Positions 33,716 to 42,341 of a DNA stretch of 64,000 bases are shown in pieces. The first letter of the stretch is position 1. Each line of letters starts with the position of its first letter. The notes beneath the pieces were generated by a model. It was given only the letters and a program-made list of their open reading frames with translations, had not been told where the DNA came from and ran no database searches. The translations under genes were made by a program, and so were the position numbers. Source of the stretch: Roseiflexus sp. (GTDB lineage: Bacteria; Chloroflexota; Chloroflexia; Chloroflexales; Roseiflexaceae). The stretch lies in NCBI GenBank assembly GCA_025062325.1, contig JANXAL010000046.1, positions 1-64,000 on the forward strand, read 5' to 3'.

Positions 33716-35185
33716 TCACTCCCGCGGTCGAAGGTGCGGGAAGAGAATGACGTCGCGAATGTTCGGCTGATCGGTAAACAACATCACTGTCCGGTCGATG
33801 CCGATGCCCAGCCCGCCGGTCGGCGGCATGCCGTACATCAGCGCATTGAGAAAATCGACATCCATCCGTTGCGCTTCATCGTCGCCAGCGTCGTAGGCGC
33901 GTCCCTGCTCGATAAAGCGCTGCTCCTGATCAAGCGGATCGTTCAACTCAGTAAAGGCGTTCCCGATCTCCATCCCCGCCACCACCGGTTCAAAGCGTTC
34001 GACCAGCAGCGGTTGATCGGGGCGCCGCTTTGCCAGGGGCGACAGCGCCACCGGATAATCGAGCACAAATGTTGGCTGGATTAGCTCCGGCTGCACATAA
34101 ACGCTGAACAGTTCATCAACCTGCTTGCCCCAGCTTGGTTTGAGATCAACCTTCAGTCCGGCAGCGCGGATTGCCTCCTGGAGCGGCTCGAGGTCAGTCA
34201 GCTTAAGAATGTCGATACCGGTGCGTGCGGCAATTGCCTCAGGGATCGACACACGCTGCCATGCCGGACCAAAATCGATCGTTCGCCCCTGAAACACGAT
34301 TGTCGTGCTCCCTACGACTTCCAGCGCGAGGGTGCGAAACAACTCTTCCACCAGGCGCATCATGTCATTGTAGTCGGCATACGCCTGGTAGCATTCCATC
34401 ATGGTAAACTCCGGGTTATGCGTCCGGTCGACCCCTTCGTTACGAAAAACCTTGCTGATTTCGTAGACGCGCTCGAAGCCGCCGACAATCAGGCGTTTCA
34501 GGTAAAGTTCAACCGCAATGCGCAGGTAGAGATCCTGCTTCAGTTGATTGTGATGGGTAATGAACGGACGGGCGGATGCACCGCCATAGATCGGCTGCAA
34601 CGTTGGCGTTTCAACCTCAAGAAAGCCGCGCTCATCGAGGAAACGCCGGATTGTGCTGACAATCTTCGCGCGGGTGCGGAATACGTCGCGCACCTCGGGA
34701 TTGACGATCAGGTCGAGATACCGCTGACGATGGCGTTCTTCGATATCGGAGAGACCGTGCCATTTTTCAGGCGGCGGATTGAGCGACTTTGCCAGCACCC
34801 CTAGGCGTGTGACGAACACCGAAGGCTCGCCGCGCTGCGTGCGACGTACTGTGCCGCTGGCTTCCACAATGTCGAACGTGTCCAGATCATCGCAAAACCG
34901 GTCGAACCACTCGTCGCCAAGGTCGCCGCGACTGAGCCAGAGCTGAATCCGCCCCGACTCATCTTCGATATGGGCAAACGCCAGTTTGCCGAGCACCCGA
35001 CGCGCACCAATAATCCGCCCAGCGACCGTGACCGTTTCGCCGCGTTCCATCAACCGGTCAAAATTGGCGAGAACAGACCCGATAGCGTGAGTGCGCTGCG
35101 TGCGCGGCGGGTAGGGGTCGATGCCAGCGGCGCGCAGCCGTTCCAGTTTCGCGAGGCGTTGTTGCTGGAGTTCGCTGAGTTCCAT
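33716..35185 (-). CDS. lysS: Lysyl-tRNA synthetase, class II
   Basis: A 489-residue protein of normal length. The OB-fold domain has [22 protein letters not shown]. Class II motif 2 is [22 protein letters not shown] and motif 3 is [32 protein letters not shown] is also typical. It joins lysine to tRNA(Lys). ATG 35185 is the only sensible start. It lies after greA on the same strand, with a hairpin terminator between them, so the two are probably separate transcripts. Confidence 0.97.
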   Translation of the reverse strand: MELSELQQQRLAKLERLRAAGIDPYPPRTQRTHAIGSVLANFDRLMERGETVTVAGRIIGARRVLGKLAFAHIEDESGRIQLWLSRGDLGDEWFDRFCDDLDTFDIVEASGTVRRTQRGEPSVFVTRLGVLAKSLNPPPEKWHGLSDIEERHRQRYLDLIVNPEVRDVFRTRAKIVSTIRRFLDERGFLEVETPTLQPIYGGASARPFITHHNQLKQDLYLRIAVELYLKRLIVGGFERVYEISKVFRNEGVDRTHNPEFTMMECYQAYADYNDMMRLVEELFRTLALEVVGSTTIVFQGRTIDFGPAWQRVSIPEAIAARTGIDILKLTDLEPLQEAIRAAGLKVDLKPSWGKQVDELFSVYVQPELIQPTFVLDYPVALSPLAKRRPDQPLLVERFEPVVAGMEIGNAFTELNDPLDQEQRFIEQGRAYDAGDDEAQRMDVDFLNALMYGMPPTGGLGIGIDRTVMLFTDQPNIRDVILFPHLRPRE

Positions 35186-35243
35186 ACTGCCTATGATACG
35201 CCATTATGGTTAAAACGCAAATTCGACTATGGGCTTTCATCAA

Positions 35244-35287
35244 AACGCGCGTGAACATCACCCGCTTAGGTGATATCCACGCGCGTT
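35244..35287 (-). terminator. Rho-independent terminator after greA
   Basis: AACGCGCGTG (35244-35253) pairs perfectly with CACGCGCGTT (35278-35287), and inside it ATCACC (35257-35262) pairs with GGTGAT (35269-35274). On the minus strand the stem is followed by TTTTG. It lies downstream of greA and upstream of lysS. Confidence 0.75.
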
Positions 35288-35317
35288 CTTTCCTGGAACC
35301 GCCGACTGGCAATATGC

Positions 35318-35791
35318 TTACCGAATATCGACGATGGTCAGTCTCATAGGGCCGGAAGGCGTCTCTACTGTGACCTGCTGGCGCGGTCGTTTGCCCAGCA
35401 GCGCTGCGCCCATTGGCGACTCATTCGATATTTTGCCTTCGCTCGGCTTCGCTTCCGCGCTGCCGACAATCGTCCAGGTCTCTTCCTGCTCCTCACCCTC
35501 GATACGCACGGTTACGCGCGAGCCGAGGCGAACTTCGTGGTTGTCGCCATTCTCTTCGTCAATGATCTGAGCACGGGCAAGAATGCTCTTGATCTCGCGA
35601 ATGCGACCTTCGAGATGAGCCTGTTGGTTTTTGGCATCCTCGTATTCGCCGCTTTCCGAGATGTCACCCAACTCCTTTGCAGCGTTGATGCGCTCTGCGA
35701 TCTCTTTGCGGCCTTTGGTGATAAGCTCTTCCAACTCGGCTTCGAGCCTGGCGCGCCCATCACGAGTGAGGTATGCTGGTTTGTCGCTCAT
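35318..35791 (-). CDS. greA: Transcription elongation factor GreA
   Basis: A 157-residue protein of normal GreA length. The N-terminal coiled coil has YLTRDGRARLEAELEELITKGRKEIAERI and carries the acidic tip DISESGEYEDAKNQQ. The C-terminal domain has LGSRVTVRIEGEEQEETWTIVG and ISNESPMGAALLGKRPRQQVTV. It reactivates arrested RNA polymerase by stimulating transcript cleavage. It stands upstream of lysS on the same strand. Confidence 0.97.
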   Translation of the reverse strand: MSDKPAYLTRDGRARLEAELEELITKGRKEIAERINAAKELGDISESGEYEDAKNQQAHLEGRIREIKSILARAQIIDEENGDNHEVRLGSRVTVRIEGEEQEETWTIVGSAEAKPSEGKISNESPMGAALLGKRPRQQVTVETPSGPMRLTIVDIR

Positions 35792-36013
35792 CGTTCTTGC
35801 CCTCTTCCGATATTCCTGACTCTATCCGCCTGCTTAGCGGTTATCGCCGCCTTCCTGGAGCGGCGTTCCGTTGTTGCGGGGCGTTCCCGTATGCACACTC
35901 TATACTGCGACGAAAGAATAGCTATGCTTCCTGACTCCCACATGCGTCCCATCGCACCGCAGTCCGCTTTCCCGACGGGACAACATTAGGCATCATGCGC
36001 GGAAATGAAATGA

Positions 36014-36080
36014 CTGAGAGCACGCTCTCAGCCTCTTGGTCGAGTCGCCCCGCTCAACGTTATGTATTGCATAACGTTGA
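36014..36080. promoter_or_regulatory. Two adjacent palindromes upstream of polX
   Basis: CTGAGAG (36014-36020) pairs with CTCTCAG (36025-36031), and TCAACGTTATG (36054-36064) pairs perfectly with CATAACGTTGA (36070-36080) around TATTG. Both lie 30-100 bases upstream of the predicted polX promoter. They could be operators or the ends of a transcript from greA's side. Confidence 0.5.
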
Positions 36081-36109
36081 CGATTGTCATTATATGCGAT
36101 TGCACACCA

Positions 36110-36137
36110 TTTGTAAAGCCTGTTCCCATGCTATAAT
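36110..36137 (+). promoter_or_regulatory. Candidate promoter for polX
   Basis: TATAAT at 36132-36137 is a perfect -10 box. TTTGTA (36110-36115), 16 bases upstream, is a fair -35 box. The polX ATG is 34 bases downstream. Confidence 0.6.
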
Positions 36138-36170
36138 GCGGGGCAGGATCTGGAGAGCCCGCCCTGCCCG

Positions 36171-37910
36171 ATGGCACACCTGACTAATCACGATATAGCT
36201 GAAGTCTTCAGCGCTATCGCCGATCTGATGGAGATCCTGGACGAGGATCGGTTCCGCGTGCAGGCGTACCGTCGCGCCAGCGACGCGATTCGCGATCTGC
36301 CAGCGCCGCTGGCGACCTATCGCGCCCGCGGCGAGCTGGAGCAGATCCCTGGCGTTGGCAAAGCCATCGCCGAAAAGATCGGCGAACTTCTCGACACTGG
36401 CGAGTTGCAGTACTACAACCGACTCCAGGAAAGGGTTCCGCCTAGCGTGCGCGCGTTGTTGCGCGTTCCCGGCGTCGGTCCGCGCACTGCCGGTCGGCTC
36501 TATCGCGAACTCGGGATTACTAGCCTGGCAGAGTTGAAGATTGCTGCTGAAAGCGGGCGCCTGGCGACGCTCAAGGGGTTTGGCGCCAAAACGATTGAGG
36601 GCATTCTGCAAGGCATCAGGGCAGCGGAACGGCAGGAGCGCCGCGTGCTGCTGGCGCACGCGCTCGAAATCGCTGAAGCGCTGCTCGATGCGCTGCGTGG
36701 CGCTGCGCCCGCGCTGCGCCAGGCGACGTATGCTGGCAGTCTGCGGCGGGGCCGTCCCACCGTTGGCGATCTCGACATTCTGGCGGCTGCCGACGATGCG
36801 CTTGCCGTGGTGCGCGCCTTTACAACGCTGCCGCTCGTGGCGCGGGTCGAGTCGGCGGGAGACGAAAAAGCCAGCGTTCTGCTGCACAACGGCATGCAGG
36901 CGGACTTGATCGCCGTTCCGCCGGGCATGTGGGGGTCGGCCCTGCAGCACTTTACCGGGAGCAAAGCGCACAATATTCGCTTTCGTGAACTGGCGCAGGC
37001 GCAGGGGTTGAGCTTCAGCGAGCACGGCTTTCGCCGCGCCGATGGCACATTACTCACCTGCGCGACTGAAGAAGAAGTGTACGCTACTGTCGGCCTGCCC
37101 TGGATTCCGCCGGAATTGCGCGAGGACGAGGGAGAGTTCGAGGCGGCGCGCGCTGGCGCGTTGCCGCGTCTGGTCGAACTCAGCGACATTCGCGCCGATC
37201 TCCACATGCACAGCGCCTGGAGCGACGGACACGCCGACATTCGTACCATGGCGGAAGCGGCGCGCGCCCGTGGCTATTCCCACATCGCAATTACGGACCA
37301 TAGCGCGTATGTCGGGCTGACCCACGGATTGGATGCGGAGCGGTTGCGCGCACAGCGCCAGGAAATTGCGGCGTTGAATGCAGCATACGCAGCGCGCGGC
37401 GTCCCGTTTCGCATCCTGCATGGCGTCGAGGTCGATATTACTCCAGAAGGAAACCTGGCGCTGCCCGACGACGTGCTGGCGGAACTTGATATCGTCGTCG
37501 CTTCGGCGCACATTCAGTTGCGCCAGTCGCCCGAAGCCGCGACCGACCGGTTGATCCGCGCCGTGCGCAATCCGCACGTCGATATCATTGGGCATCCCAC
37601 AGGGCGGATGCTCGGATCGCGTGAGAGCGCCCCGGTCGATATCGATGCCCTGGCACGCGCCGCTGTCGAACACAGAGTGCTGCTGGAAATCAACAGCGGA
37701 CCGCACCGCCTCGATCTGGACGGTCCGGCAGTGCGGCGCGCCCTGGAGCTCGGCGCTACCATCACAATCAACAGTGACGCTCACCATCCCGATAATCTGG
37801 CATGGATGCGGTTAGGCGTCATCACCGCGCGGCGTGGATGGGCTGCCGCTGCGCAGGTGGCGAATACATGGAGCTATGATGTGTTTCAGGAATGGCTGAG
37901 TCGGCGTTGA
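36171..37910 (+). CDS. polX: DNA polymerase/3'-5' exonuclease PolX
   Basis: A 579-residue protein. The N-terminal third carries helix-hairpin-helix repeats (LEQIPGVGKAIAEKIGELL, VPGVGPRTAGRLYREL). A Pol beta-like palm follows with SLRRGRPTVGDLDILAA, whose two aspartates are catalytic. The last 240 residues form a PHP phosphoesterase domain: DLHMHSAWSDGHAD, AITDHSAYV, HGVEVDI, ASAHIQLR, IIGHPTGR and INSDAHH, all metal ligands present. It is a repair polymerase with exonuclease and is complete. A HIT gene follows 30 bases later. Confidence 0.96.
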   Translation: MAHLTNHDIAEVFSAIADLMEILDEDRFRVQAYRRASDAIRDLPAPLATYRARGELEQIPGVGKAIAEKIGELLDTGELQYYNRLQERVPPSVRALLRVPGVGPRTAGRLYRELGITSLAELKIAAESGRLATLKGFGAKTIEGILQGIRAAERQERRVLLAHALEIAEALLDALRGAAPALRQATYAGSLRRGRPTVGDLDILAAADDALAVVRAFTTLPLVARVESAGDEKASVLLHNGMQADLIAVPPGMWGSALQHFTGSKAHNIRFRELAQAQGLSFSEHGFRRADGTLLTCATEEEVYATVGLPWIPPELREDEGEFEAARAGALPRLVELSDIRADLHMHSAWSDGHADIRTMAEAARARGYSHIAITDHSAYVGLTHGLDAERLRAQRQEIAALNAAYAARGVPFRILHGVEVDITPEGNLALPDDVLAELDIVVASAHIQLRQSPEAATDRLIRAVRNPHVDIIGHPTGRMLGSRESAPVDIDALARAAVEHRVLLEINSGPHRLDLDGPAVRRALELGATITINSDAHHPDNLAWMRLGVITARRGWAAAAQVANTWSYDVFQEWLSRR

Positions 37911-37940
37911 GTATTGTTGATCATCCTGGGAGGGAGACGC

Positions 37941-38354
37941 ATGCCATCCGTTTTTTCGCGCATCGTGAGCGGTGAATTGCCGTCCGCCAAGGTGTATGAG
38001 GATGATGAGACGCTGGCATTTATGGATATTAACCCCGCCAGCCGGGGGCACACACTGGTGATCTGCAAGGAAGAATATCCTGACATCTTCACCACCCCGC
38101 CACATCTTGTCGCTGCAGTTGCGCGGACAGCGCAGAAAGTGGCGCTGGCGCTCCGCGATGCGCTCAACATCGACGGGTTGAACATCGTTCAGAATAACGG
38201 CGCGGCAGCCGGGCAGGTGGTCTTTCATTACCATGTTCATCTGATACCGCGCTGGAAGGGCGACCATGTTCTTCGCCCGTGGACTCCCCGCCCTGCTGAA
38301 CTATCCGAACTACACGCAATTGCGGAACAGATTCGCGCGGCGCTAAGGGAATAG
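37941..38354 (+). CDS. HIT family nucleotide hydrolase
   Basis: A 137-residue HIT protein starting MPSVFSRIVSGELPSAKVYED and containing the catalytic triad HYHVHLIPR. DINPASRGHTLVICK is also conserved. Such enzymes hydrolyse purine nucleoside phosphoramidates or dinucleotides. ATG 37941 is supported by GGGAGGGAG 4-6 bases upstream. It probably shares a transcript with polX (30 bases upstream) and with the two small genes downstream. Confidence 0.95.
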   Translation: MPSVFSRIVSGELPSAKVYEDDETLAFMDINPASRGHTLVICKEEYPDIFTTPPHLVAAVARTAQKVALALRDALNIDGLNIVQNNGAAAGQVVFHYHVHLIPRWKGDHVLRPWTPRPAELSELHAIAEQIRAALRE

Positions 38355-38363
38355 GGGGTCTCT

Positions 38364-38561
38364 ATGGACAACGATACCGGCAACACGCAATCGAACCCAA
38401 CGGAAGAGTTATCTGACAACGGCATCAGCGCGCGCCGCGAGGCGTTTTCAGCGCTTATGCTGTTGGTGCTGCTGCTGTTGATCCTGCTCCTGTTCGCTGC
38501 CGCCACCGAGCGCACCGATATTATCAACCTTACGTTTGCGGTCTGGAGACTGCCTGCCTGA
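38364..38561 (+). CDS. Small single-pass membrane protein, unknown
   Basis: A 65-residue protein with a polar N-terminal half (MDNDTGNTQSNPTEELSDNG) and one strong membrane helix (ALMLLVLLLLILLLFAAA). Start ATG 38364 has GGGGG 6 bases upstream. Its TGA is directly followed by the ATG of the next gene (TGAATG), suggesting translational coupling. No family recognised. Confidence 0.6.
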   Translation: MDNDTGNTQSNPTEELSDNGISARREAFSALMLLVLLLLILLLFAAATERTDIINLTFAVWRLPA

Positions 38562-38984
38562 ATGGAAGATGACGTTCAAACACTTGCCGCCGAGCAAGGG
38601 CTCAATCTCGAAGCGCTGCGCGCTGCACTCGCCGCTCTGCGTATGCATGCGGGAGGTGATGCCTTCTATGTGTTCTGGCTGCCGCGCGGGAGTGTCGCGT
38701 CCGACGACGGAAAGAAACGCTCCCGCACCTTGCTCGCATTTCCGTCCCCCGATGCCGCGCTTGGTTTCGTTCAGCGCAATCGTCTGGTACACCCCCCCAA
38801 TGTTCCGCGGCTTCGCCTGCTCTCCCTCGTGCAGTTGTTGCGCGTCATACTGCGCGAGCCCTCGATCATTGCCCTTCACCTGGTGTTCGATGCCGAAGAG
38901 TTGCAGACCTACCCGCCAGGGCATCTGCCGCCCGGCTTGCATCTGACCCGTGAGGACGTGCTGCGTCTAGTGGGTGTGCAGTAG
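38562..38984 (+). CDS. Unknown protein, 140 residues
   Basis: A soluble protein starting MEDDVQTLAAEQGLNLEALR. It has a strand-like DAFYVFWLPRGS, a conserved-looking LLAFPSPDAALGFVQRNRLV, and a C-terminal LHLTREDVLRLVGVQ. No known motif is seen. The segment from 45 to 85 resembles small regulators of the phage-like 'DUF' type only loosely. It is coupled to the preceding membrane protein gene and ends at the start of a repeat array. Confidence 0.6.
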   Translation: MEDDVQTLAAEQGLNLEALRAALAALRMHAGGDAFYVFWLPRGSVASDDGKKRSRTLLAFPSPDAALGFVQRNRLVHPPNVPRLRLLSLVQLLRVILREPSIIALHLVFDAEELQTYPPGHLPPGLHLTREDVLRLVGVQ

Positions 38985-39326
38985 GGGCAGGCCCCCGTGC
39001 CTGCCCTCAGGATAGCCTCCGCGCCTGCCCTCAGGACAGCCCCTCACACGTGTAGATTTTTCGGCAAGCCCTTCCGTTGCATCGCCCGTTTTGGGCGTTA
39101 GGATGTCCAAACTCCCTCTTCTCCCCCCACCCTCCGCATGCGGGGGGGGCAACGGGGGGTGGGAGAAGGAGGCGGGGGGATGAGGAGAAAAAAGGCGTCA
39201 GGGAGCGCACACTCCCCCTTCTCCCACCAGGGGAGAAGGGAGCCGGGGGATGCGGGGGAAAAAGGCGTCAGAACGCGGCAAACCTCTATCGCCCACCCCA
39301 AAAGCGAACACCTCCGCTCGCCGGGT
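38985..39326. repeat. Family 2 repeat array
   Basis: Two near copies of GCCTGCCCTCAGGA-type units followed by the CTCACACGTGTAG / TTTTTCGGCAAGCCC unit and CTCCCCCTTCTCCCACC palindromes. It fills the gap between the unknown gene and the ribonucleotide reductase gene. No gene. Confidence 0.85.
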
Positions 39327-41636
39327 TCACATTCCTGCAGATGGAACCTCGACCTCACATACCCCCGCCATGCATGCCAGCTCCTGTGCGGCCGTCGTCA
39401 GGTCCTCCTCCTCGTAGCGCCAGATCTTGCTGAAGTCGATCTCCGGAAATTCCGCCGCTAGGCGTTCATACTCCTCTTTCGTAATCTCAACATACGGCAT
39501 CTGGGCATACTGCGCATCGAACGACGGCAGGAACGTCAGCCCGCCGATCACGTCGCGGTGCTCCCATACCCATTTCATCAGATCGATCACTTCATCCGGC
39601 TTGTAGGTAACCGTGCACGACGGATTGTGCTCCGTCCAGTACAGCTTATTCTGCAACCAGTACTCGCACTGCTCAATGGCGGAGCGTTGATGGCGCGTAA
39701 TGGCGCCCTCCGGCGATTTGACCGGGAAGTGGACGACCCACGTGGTGGCATTTTCGCGCGTCTGACCGTTTTCCGGGTCCATTGGCGCGCCAGCGTCGCG
39801 CAGCACCTTGAACAGCGGCGAGTGCACCGACACGCGCACATTGCGAATGTAGTACGGCGCCCAGCGCGGATGCAGACCGGAAGAGCAGTCGAGCAGTTGC
39901 GACGAGTTGCCGCTCGGTTTCACGCAGGTGATCGCCGCCGAGGGATTGATCCCCAGGCTCATCGCCGTCTGACGATTGACCTCAATTGCTATCTCCTTCA
40001 GGCGCCGTTTGACCTGCGCATCCTGCGCAACAGGACTGTCCATCTGCCCGGTAATATCGACGCCAAGCAACCGTTCTTCCTCGCAGTTCTGCTTCCACAT
40101 CGGGCGCAGACCGGGGAAGTGCGTCGCCAGCGACTGAATCGTGCCGATGATCGTCGCTACTTCGACCTTGTCGCGCAGCGTGTCGAATGTGTCGTCCACC
40201 CGCGCTACGGCGGCGCTCAGGTTGCAGAACTGCCACGGACGCAGCACGATCTCACCGCACGGATTCGTCCCGAACTCCGCTTCTTTCCGCCGTGCCGGCT
40301 TCATCAGATTGGCCGCCTCGCGGTTGAAGATCCCCGGTTCACCGCGCTGCGACTCGACCATTTCCATGAAGTGGCGAATAAACTCGAGCTGGGTCAGACC
40401 GCCGCGGGGCCAGACCGCCGAGTTGTTCGCGTTCCAGCGCTGACTGTTTTCGCGCTCGAAATCGCCCGACTTCGCCAGCCGCATTTCATCGTCGTCGTAG
40501 TCGAACAGCGAAATCATCGCCGTGCGCCGCACGCCGCCACTGATAGCAGCATTGCCGACCGCGCACATAATGTCGTGCGCGTCAATCGGTCTCAGGAAAC
40601 TTCCTTGACGCGCAAAAATGCGTTTGCGTACAAAGTCGAGCATGGCGCGGAGCGGCTCAGGACCGGACGCTCGTCCGCCTTTCGTGCGCAATGGCGCTCC
40701 TGCGGGGCGCAGGTGCGACAAATCAAAGTGCACATCGCCGCCCTCAAACCAGGTCTCGAGACCGTAGCGCAGCGCATCCGCCCACCCTTCCGCAGAGTCT
40801 TCGACGACGAACGTCGTCGGCGGCTTACCCGTCTGACGCTTGATGCGCGGGAAGTTCTCGACATATCGGCTTTCGACCGAAAAGCCGACACCACATCCGG
40901 CCATCGAAATGATCAGCGCCTCGACGAACGAGTCGATACTCTCGACCGGCTGATAGCTGCAGTTGTAGATAGTTATCGAATTGCGCCGCGCTGCAGGACC
41001 AGCCATCGCCAGCAGGCGCATCGACGGCATAGCGCGCATTTCAAGAATGCTGCGCCGGATGCGCTCATACGTCTCGCGCGGCAGGCGGTCGCCTGCGAGT
41101 TCATACAGGTAATTGACCGCGCGGTCAACGGTCTCGATCCAGGTTTCGCGCCGCCCAAGTTCATAGTTGAAGCGCGAATACTTATCGAAGAACTGAAACT
41201 GTTGCAAGGGCGTCGGGAAGTAGACGCGCGACGCCTCGAATGCGCGGCGCACGTGTTCTGGAATCGGACGGCGCTCCCGCTCACGGGCGCGCTCGGCGCG
41301 GTACAGGATGTAGCGCTTGGCCGCTTCGAACTCGCCAGCCGCCTGTAACACCATTTCAACGATGTCCTGCACTCCCTCGACAGTCGGCGGTTTGCCCTGC
41401 GACTTGGCGGCAACGATATTCACGACCCGCCGTGCCAGTTCGGGGATGGGCGTGTCGGGGGTGCGCCCAAAACTGGCGAAGCAGCGCGCCATGGCATTCT
41501 CGATCCGCGTCACGTCGAACGGAACGACCCGTCCGTCGCGCTTGATGATCGTCTTTGGAACGACAACGTCCGGATGGAGCGCATCAATTGCCTCGCTGTC
41601 CTGCGTTCCGTTCAGCGCCGTGTTTGATTGCGTCAT
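39327..41636 (-). CDS. nrdJ: Class II ribonucleotide reductase (adenosylcobalamin-dependent)
   Basis: A 769-residue protein. An ATP-cone domain begins at IKRDGRVVPFDVTRIENAM. The catalytic region holds MPSMRLLAMAGPAARRNSITIYNCS (first redox Cys), SISMAGCGVGFSVESR-like text as ISMAGCGVGFSVES, then NPCGEIVLRPWQFCNLS (radical Cys and active-site Glu). The tail CMAGVCEVEV carries the two Cys used for re-reduction. It converts nucleotides to deoxynucleotides with vitamin B12 coenzyme. ATG 41636 is preceded by a near-perfect AGGAGGT; a longer start at 41669 would ignore it. The upstream region carries a DnaA-box and partial NrdR-like match. Confidence 0.94.
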   Translation of the reverse strand: MTQSNTALNGTQDSEAIDALHPDVVVPKTIIKRDGRVVPFDVTRIENAMARCFASFGRTPDTPIPELARRVVNIVAAKSQGKPPTVEGVQDIVEMVLQAAGEFEAAKRYILYRAERARERERRPIPEHVRRAFEASRVYFPTPLQQFQFFDKYSRFNYELGRRETWIETVDRAVNYLYELAGDRLPRETYERIRRSILEMRAMPSMRLLAMAGPAARRNSITIYNCSYQPVESIDSFVEALIISMAGCGVGFSVESRYVENFPRIKRQTGKPPTTFVVEDSAEGWADALRYGLETWFEGGDVHFDLSHLRPAGAPLRTKGGRASGPEPLRAMLDFVRKRIFARQGSFLRPIDAHDIMCAVGNAAISGGVRRTAMISLFDYDDDEMRLAKSGDFERENSQRWNANNSAVWPRGGLTQLEFIRHFMEMVESQRGEPGIFNREAANLMKPARRKEAEFGTNPCGEIVLRPWQFCNLSAAVARVDDTFDTLRDKVEVATIIGTIQSLATHFPGLRPMWKQNCEEERLLGVDITGQMDSPVAQDAQVKRRLKEIAIEVNRQTAMSLGINPSAAITCVKPSGNSSQLLDCSSGLHPRWAPYYIRNVRVSVHSPLFKVLRDAGAPMDPENGQTRENATTWVVHFPVKSPEGAITRHQRSAIEQCEYWLQNKLYWTEHNPSCTVTYKPDEVIDLMKWVWEHRDVIGGLTFLPSFDAQYAQMPYVEITKEEYERLAAEFPEIDFSKIWRYEEEDLTTAAQELACMAGVCEVEVPSAGM

Positions 41637-41806
41637 ACGTTTGTGACCTCCTAAAACAAGACGAAACATACCCAGCGGTGCGCCGATCAGTCTCCCGATT
41701 CACTGCACCGTCTGTCACTATGTAAAGCAATTCAGTTATGGTAAAGCCAGGTAGAGCGCTCTCACGCTGGTGGTAAAGGGTGAGCGATGACGTTTTTGCC
41801 CGGCAG

Positions 41807-41823
41807 TTATCCACATATTGTGT
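41807..41823. promoter_or_regulatory. Perfect DnaA box overlapping an NrdR-like site, upstream of nrdJ
   Basis: TTATCCACA at 41807-41815 matches the DnaA consensus exactly. The overlapping 16 bases 41808-41823 (TATCCACATATTGTGT) match the NrdR box at about 11 of 16 positions, with a good right half. It lies about 180 bases upstream of the nrdJ start. Confidence 0.5.
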
Positions 41824-42208
41824 TGAGGAGAGTAAAGACTTCCTAGATATAGCGACGCAAGGATAGCACACCTCTGAAGATGTGTCAAGACAGAGAGGCA
41901 GGGAAAATAAAATCTTTACAATACATAATATAGTAGACTCGAGCGCAGCATACGATTTCCAAGCCTCGAGCGCAGTCGTGAGTTGACAGCGAGCGCTGCA
42001 TTCACTATTGCCTAACCCGTTATTCTGGTCCTGGACGCCAGCAGGTCTGAGCCCCGCCCTTATGCTTCGCCGTCTCGCCAGCTTTGCTCCCTACGTTCGG
42101 GTGTGAACTGCGCTAGTGGCATACCAACTGCGTTCGCAAACCGCCTGATACTGCCACGCCCGGACCTCTGAGTCTTGCCAACGAATGCGATCTATCGTAA
42201 AAAAGGTG

Positions 42209-42214
42209 TATAAT
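42209..42214 (+). promoter_or_regulatory. Candidate -10 box for the NACHT gene
   Basis: TATAAT in an AT-rich stretch following a run of A. No good -35 box was found. Transcription would start near 42221, leaving a 120-base leader that contains the 20-codon reading frame at 42268. Confidence 0.4.
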
Positions 42215-42267
42215 AGCCTGGACTCGTGCGCATCTATCCTGAGAGACGCCGGGCAATAGTCAGCCCT

Positions 42268-42330
42268 ATGCCCTTAGATTACAGCACGACATTGTTATCC
42301 GATCGTTTCCTATACGACAACGCGGGGTAA
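42268..42330 (+). other. Short upstream reading frame resembling the NACHT gene start
   Basis: A 20-codon frame (ATG 42268, TAA 42328) begins MPLDYSTTLLSDRF. The main gene begins MDYGTTLTYYRII. The DNA around 42274-42305 and 42342-42373 is also similar (TTAGATTACAGCACGAC and TTGGATTACGGCACGAC). It could be a leader peptide or a duplicated, decayed gene start. Confidence 0.5.
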
Positions 42331-42341
42331 GTCCAGTTCGC

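Larger units (their letters stand above)
35792..36170. other. Intergenic region between greA and polX
   Basis: About 380 bases separating divergent genes. Besides the two palindromes and the promoter listed below, it includes two inverted GGGCAGG-like arms around the polX start (about 36140-36170). No gene was found. Confidence 0.6.
41637..42267. other. Divergent regulatory region between nrdJ and the NACHT gene
   Basis: About 630 bases, unusually AT-rich near 41880-41940 for this genome (for example AATAAAATCTTTACAATAC). It holds the DnaA-box site and a -10 box TATAAT at 42209-42214 for the NACHT gene. The middle (41940-42180) has no clear motif; no gene seen. Confidence 0.6.

Noticed and set aside
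39558-41348. A 596-codon frame opposite the ribonucleotide reductase
   Set aside because: The reductase is strongly supported by motifs and ribosome binding site; this frame is its complement and has no homology features.
41640-42260. Possible cobalamin riboswitch upstream of nrdJ
   Set aside because: AGACCTGC (on the minus strand near 42040) and GCCACTAG (near 42117) resemble pieces of the B12 box, but the GGGAA...GGTG and GCCACTG core elements are not in order and the site is 400 bases from the gene. An Rfam RF00174 search would decide.
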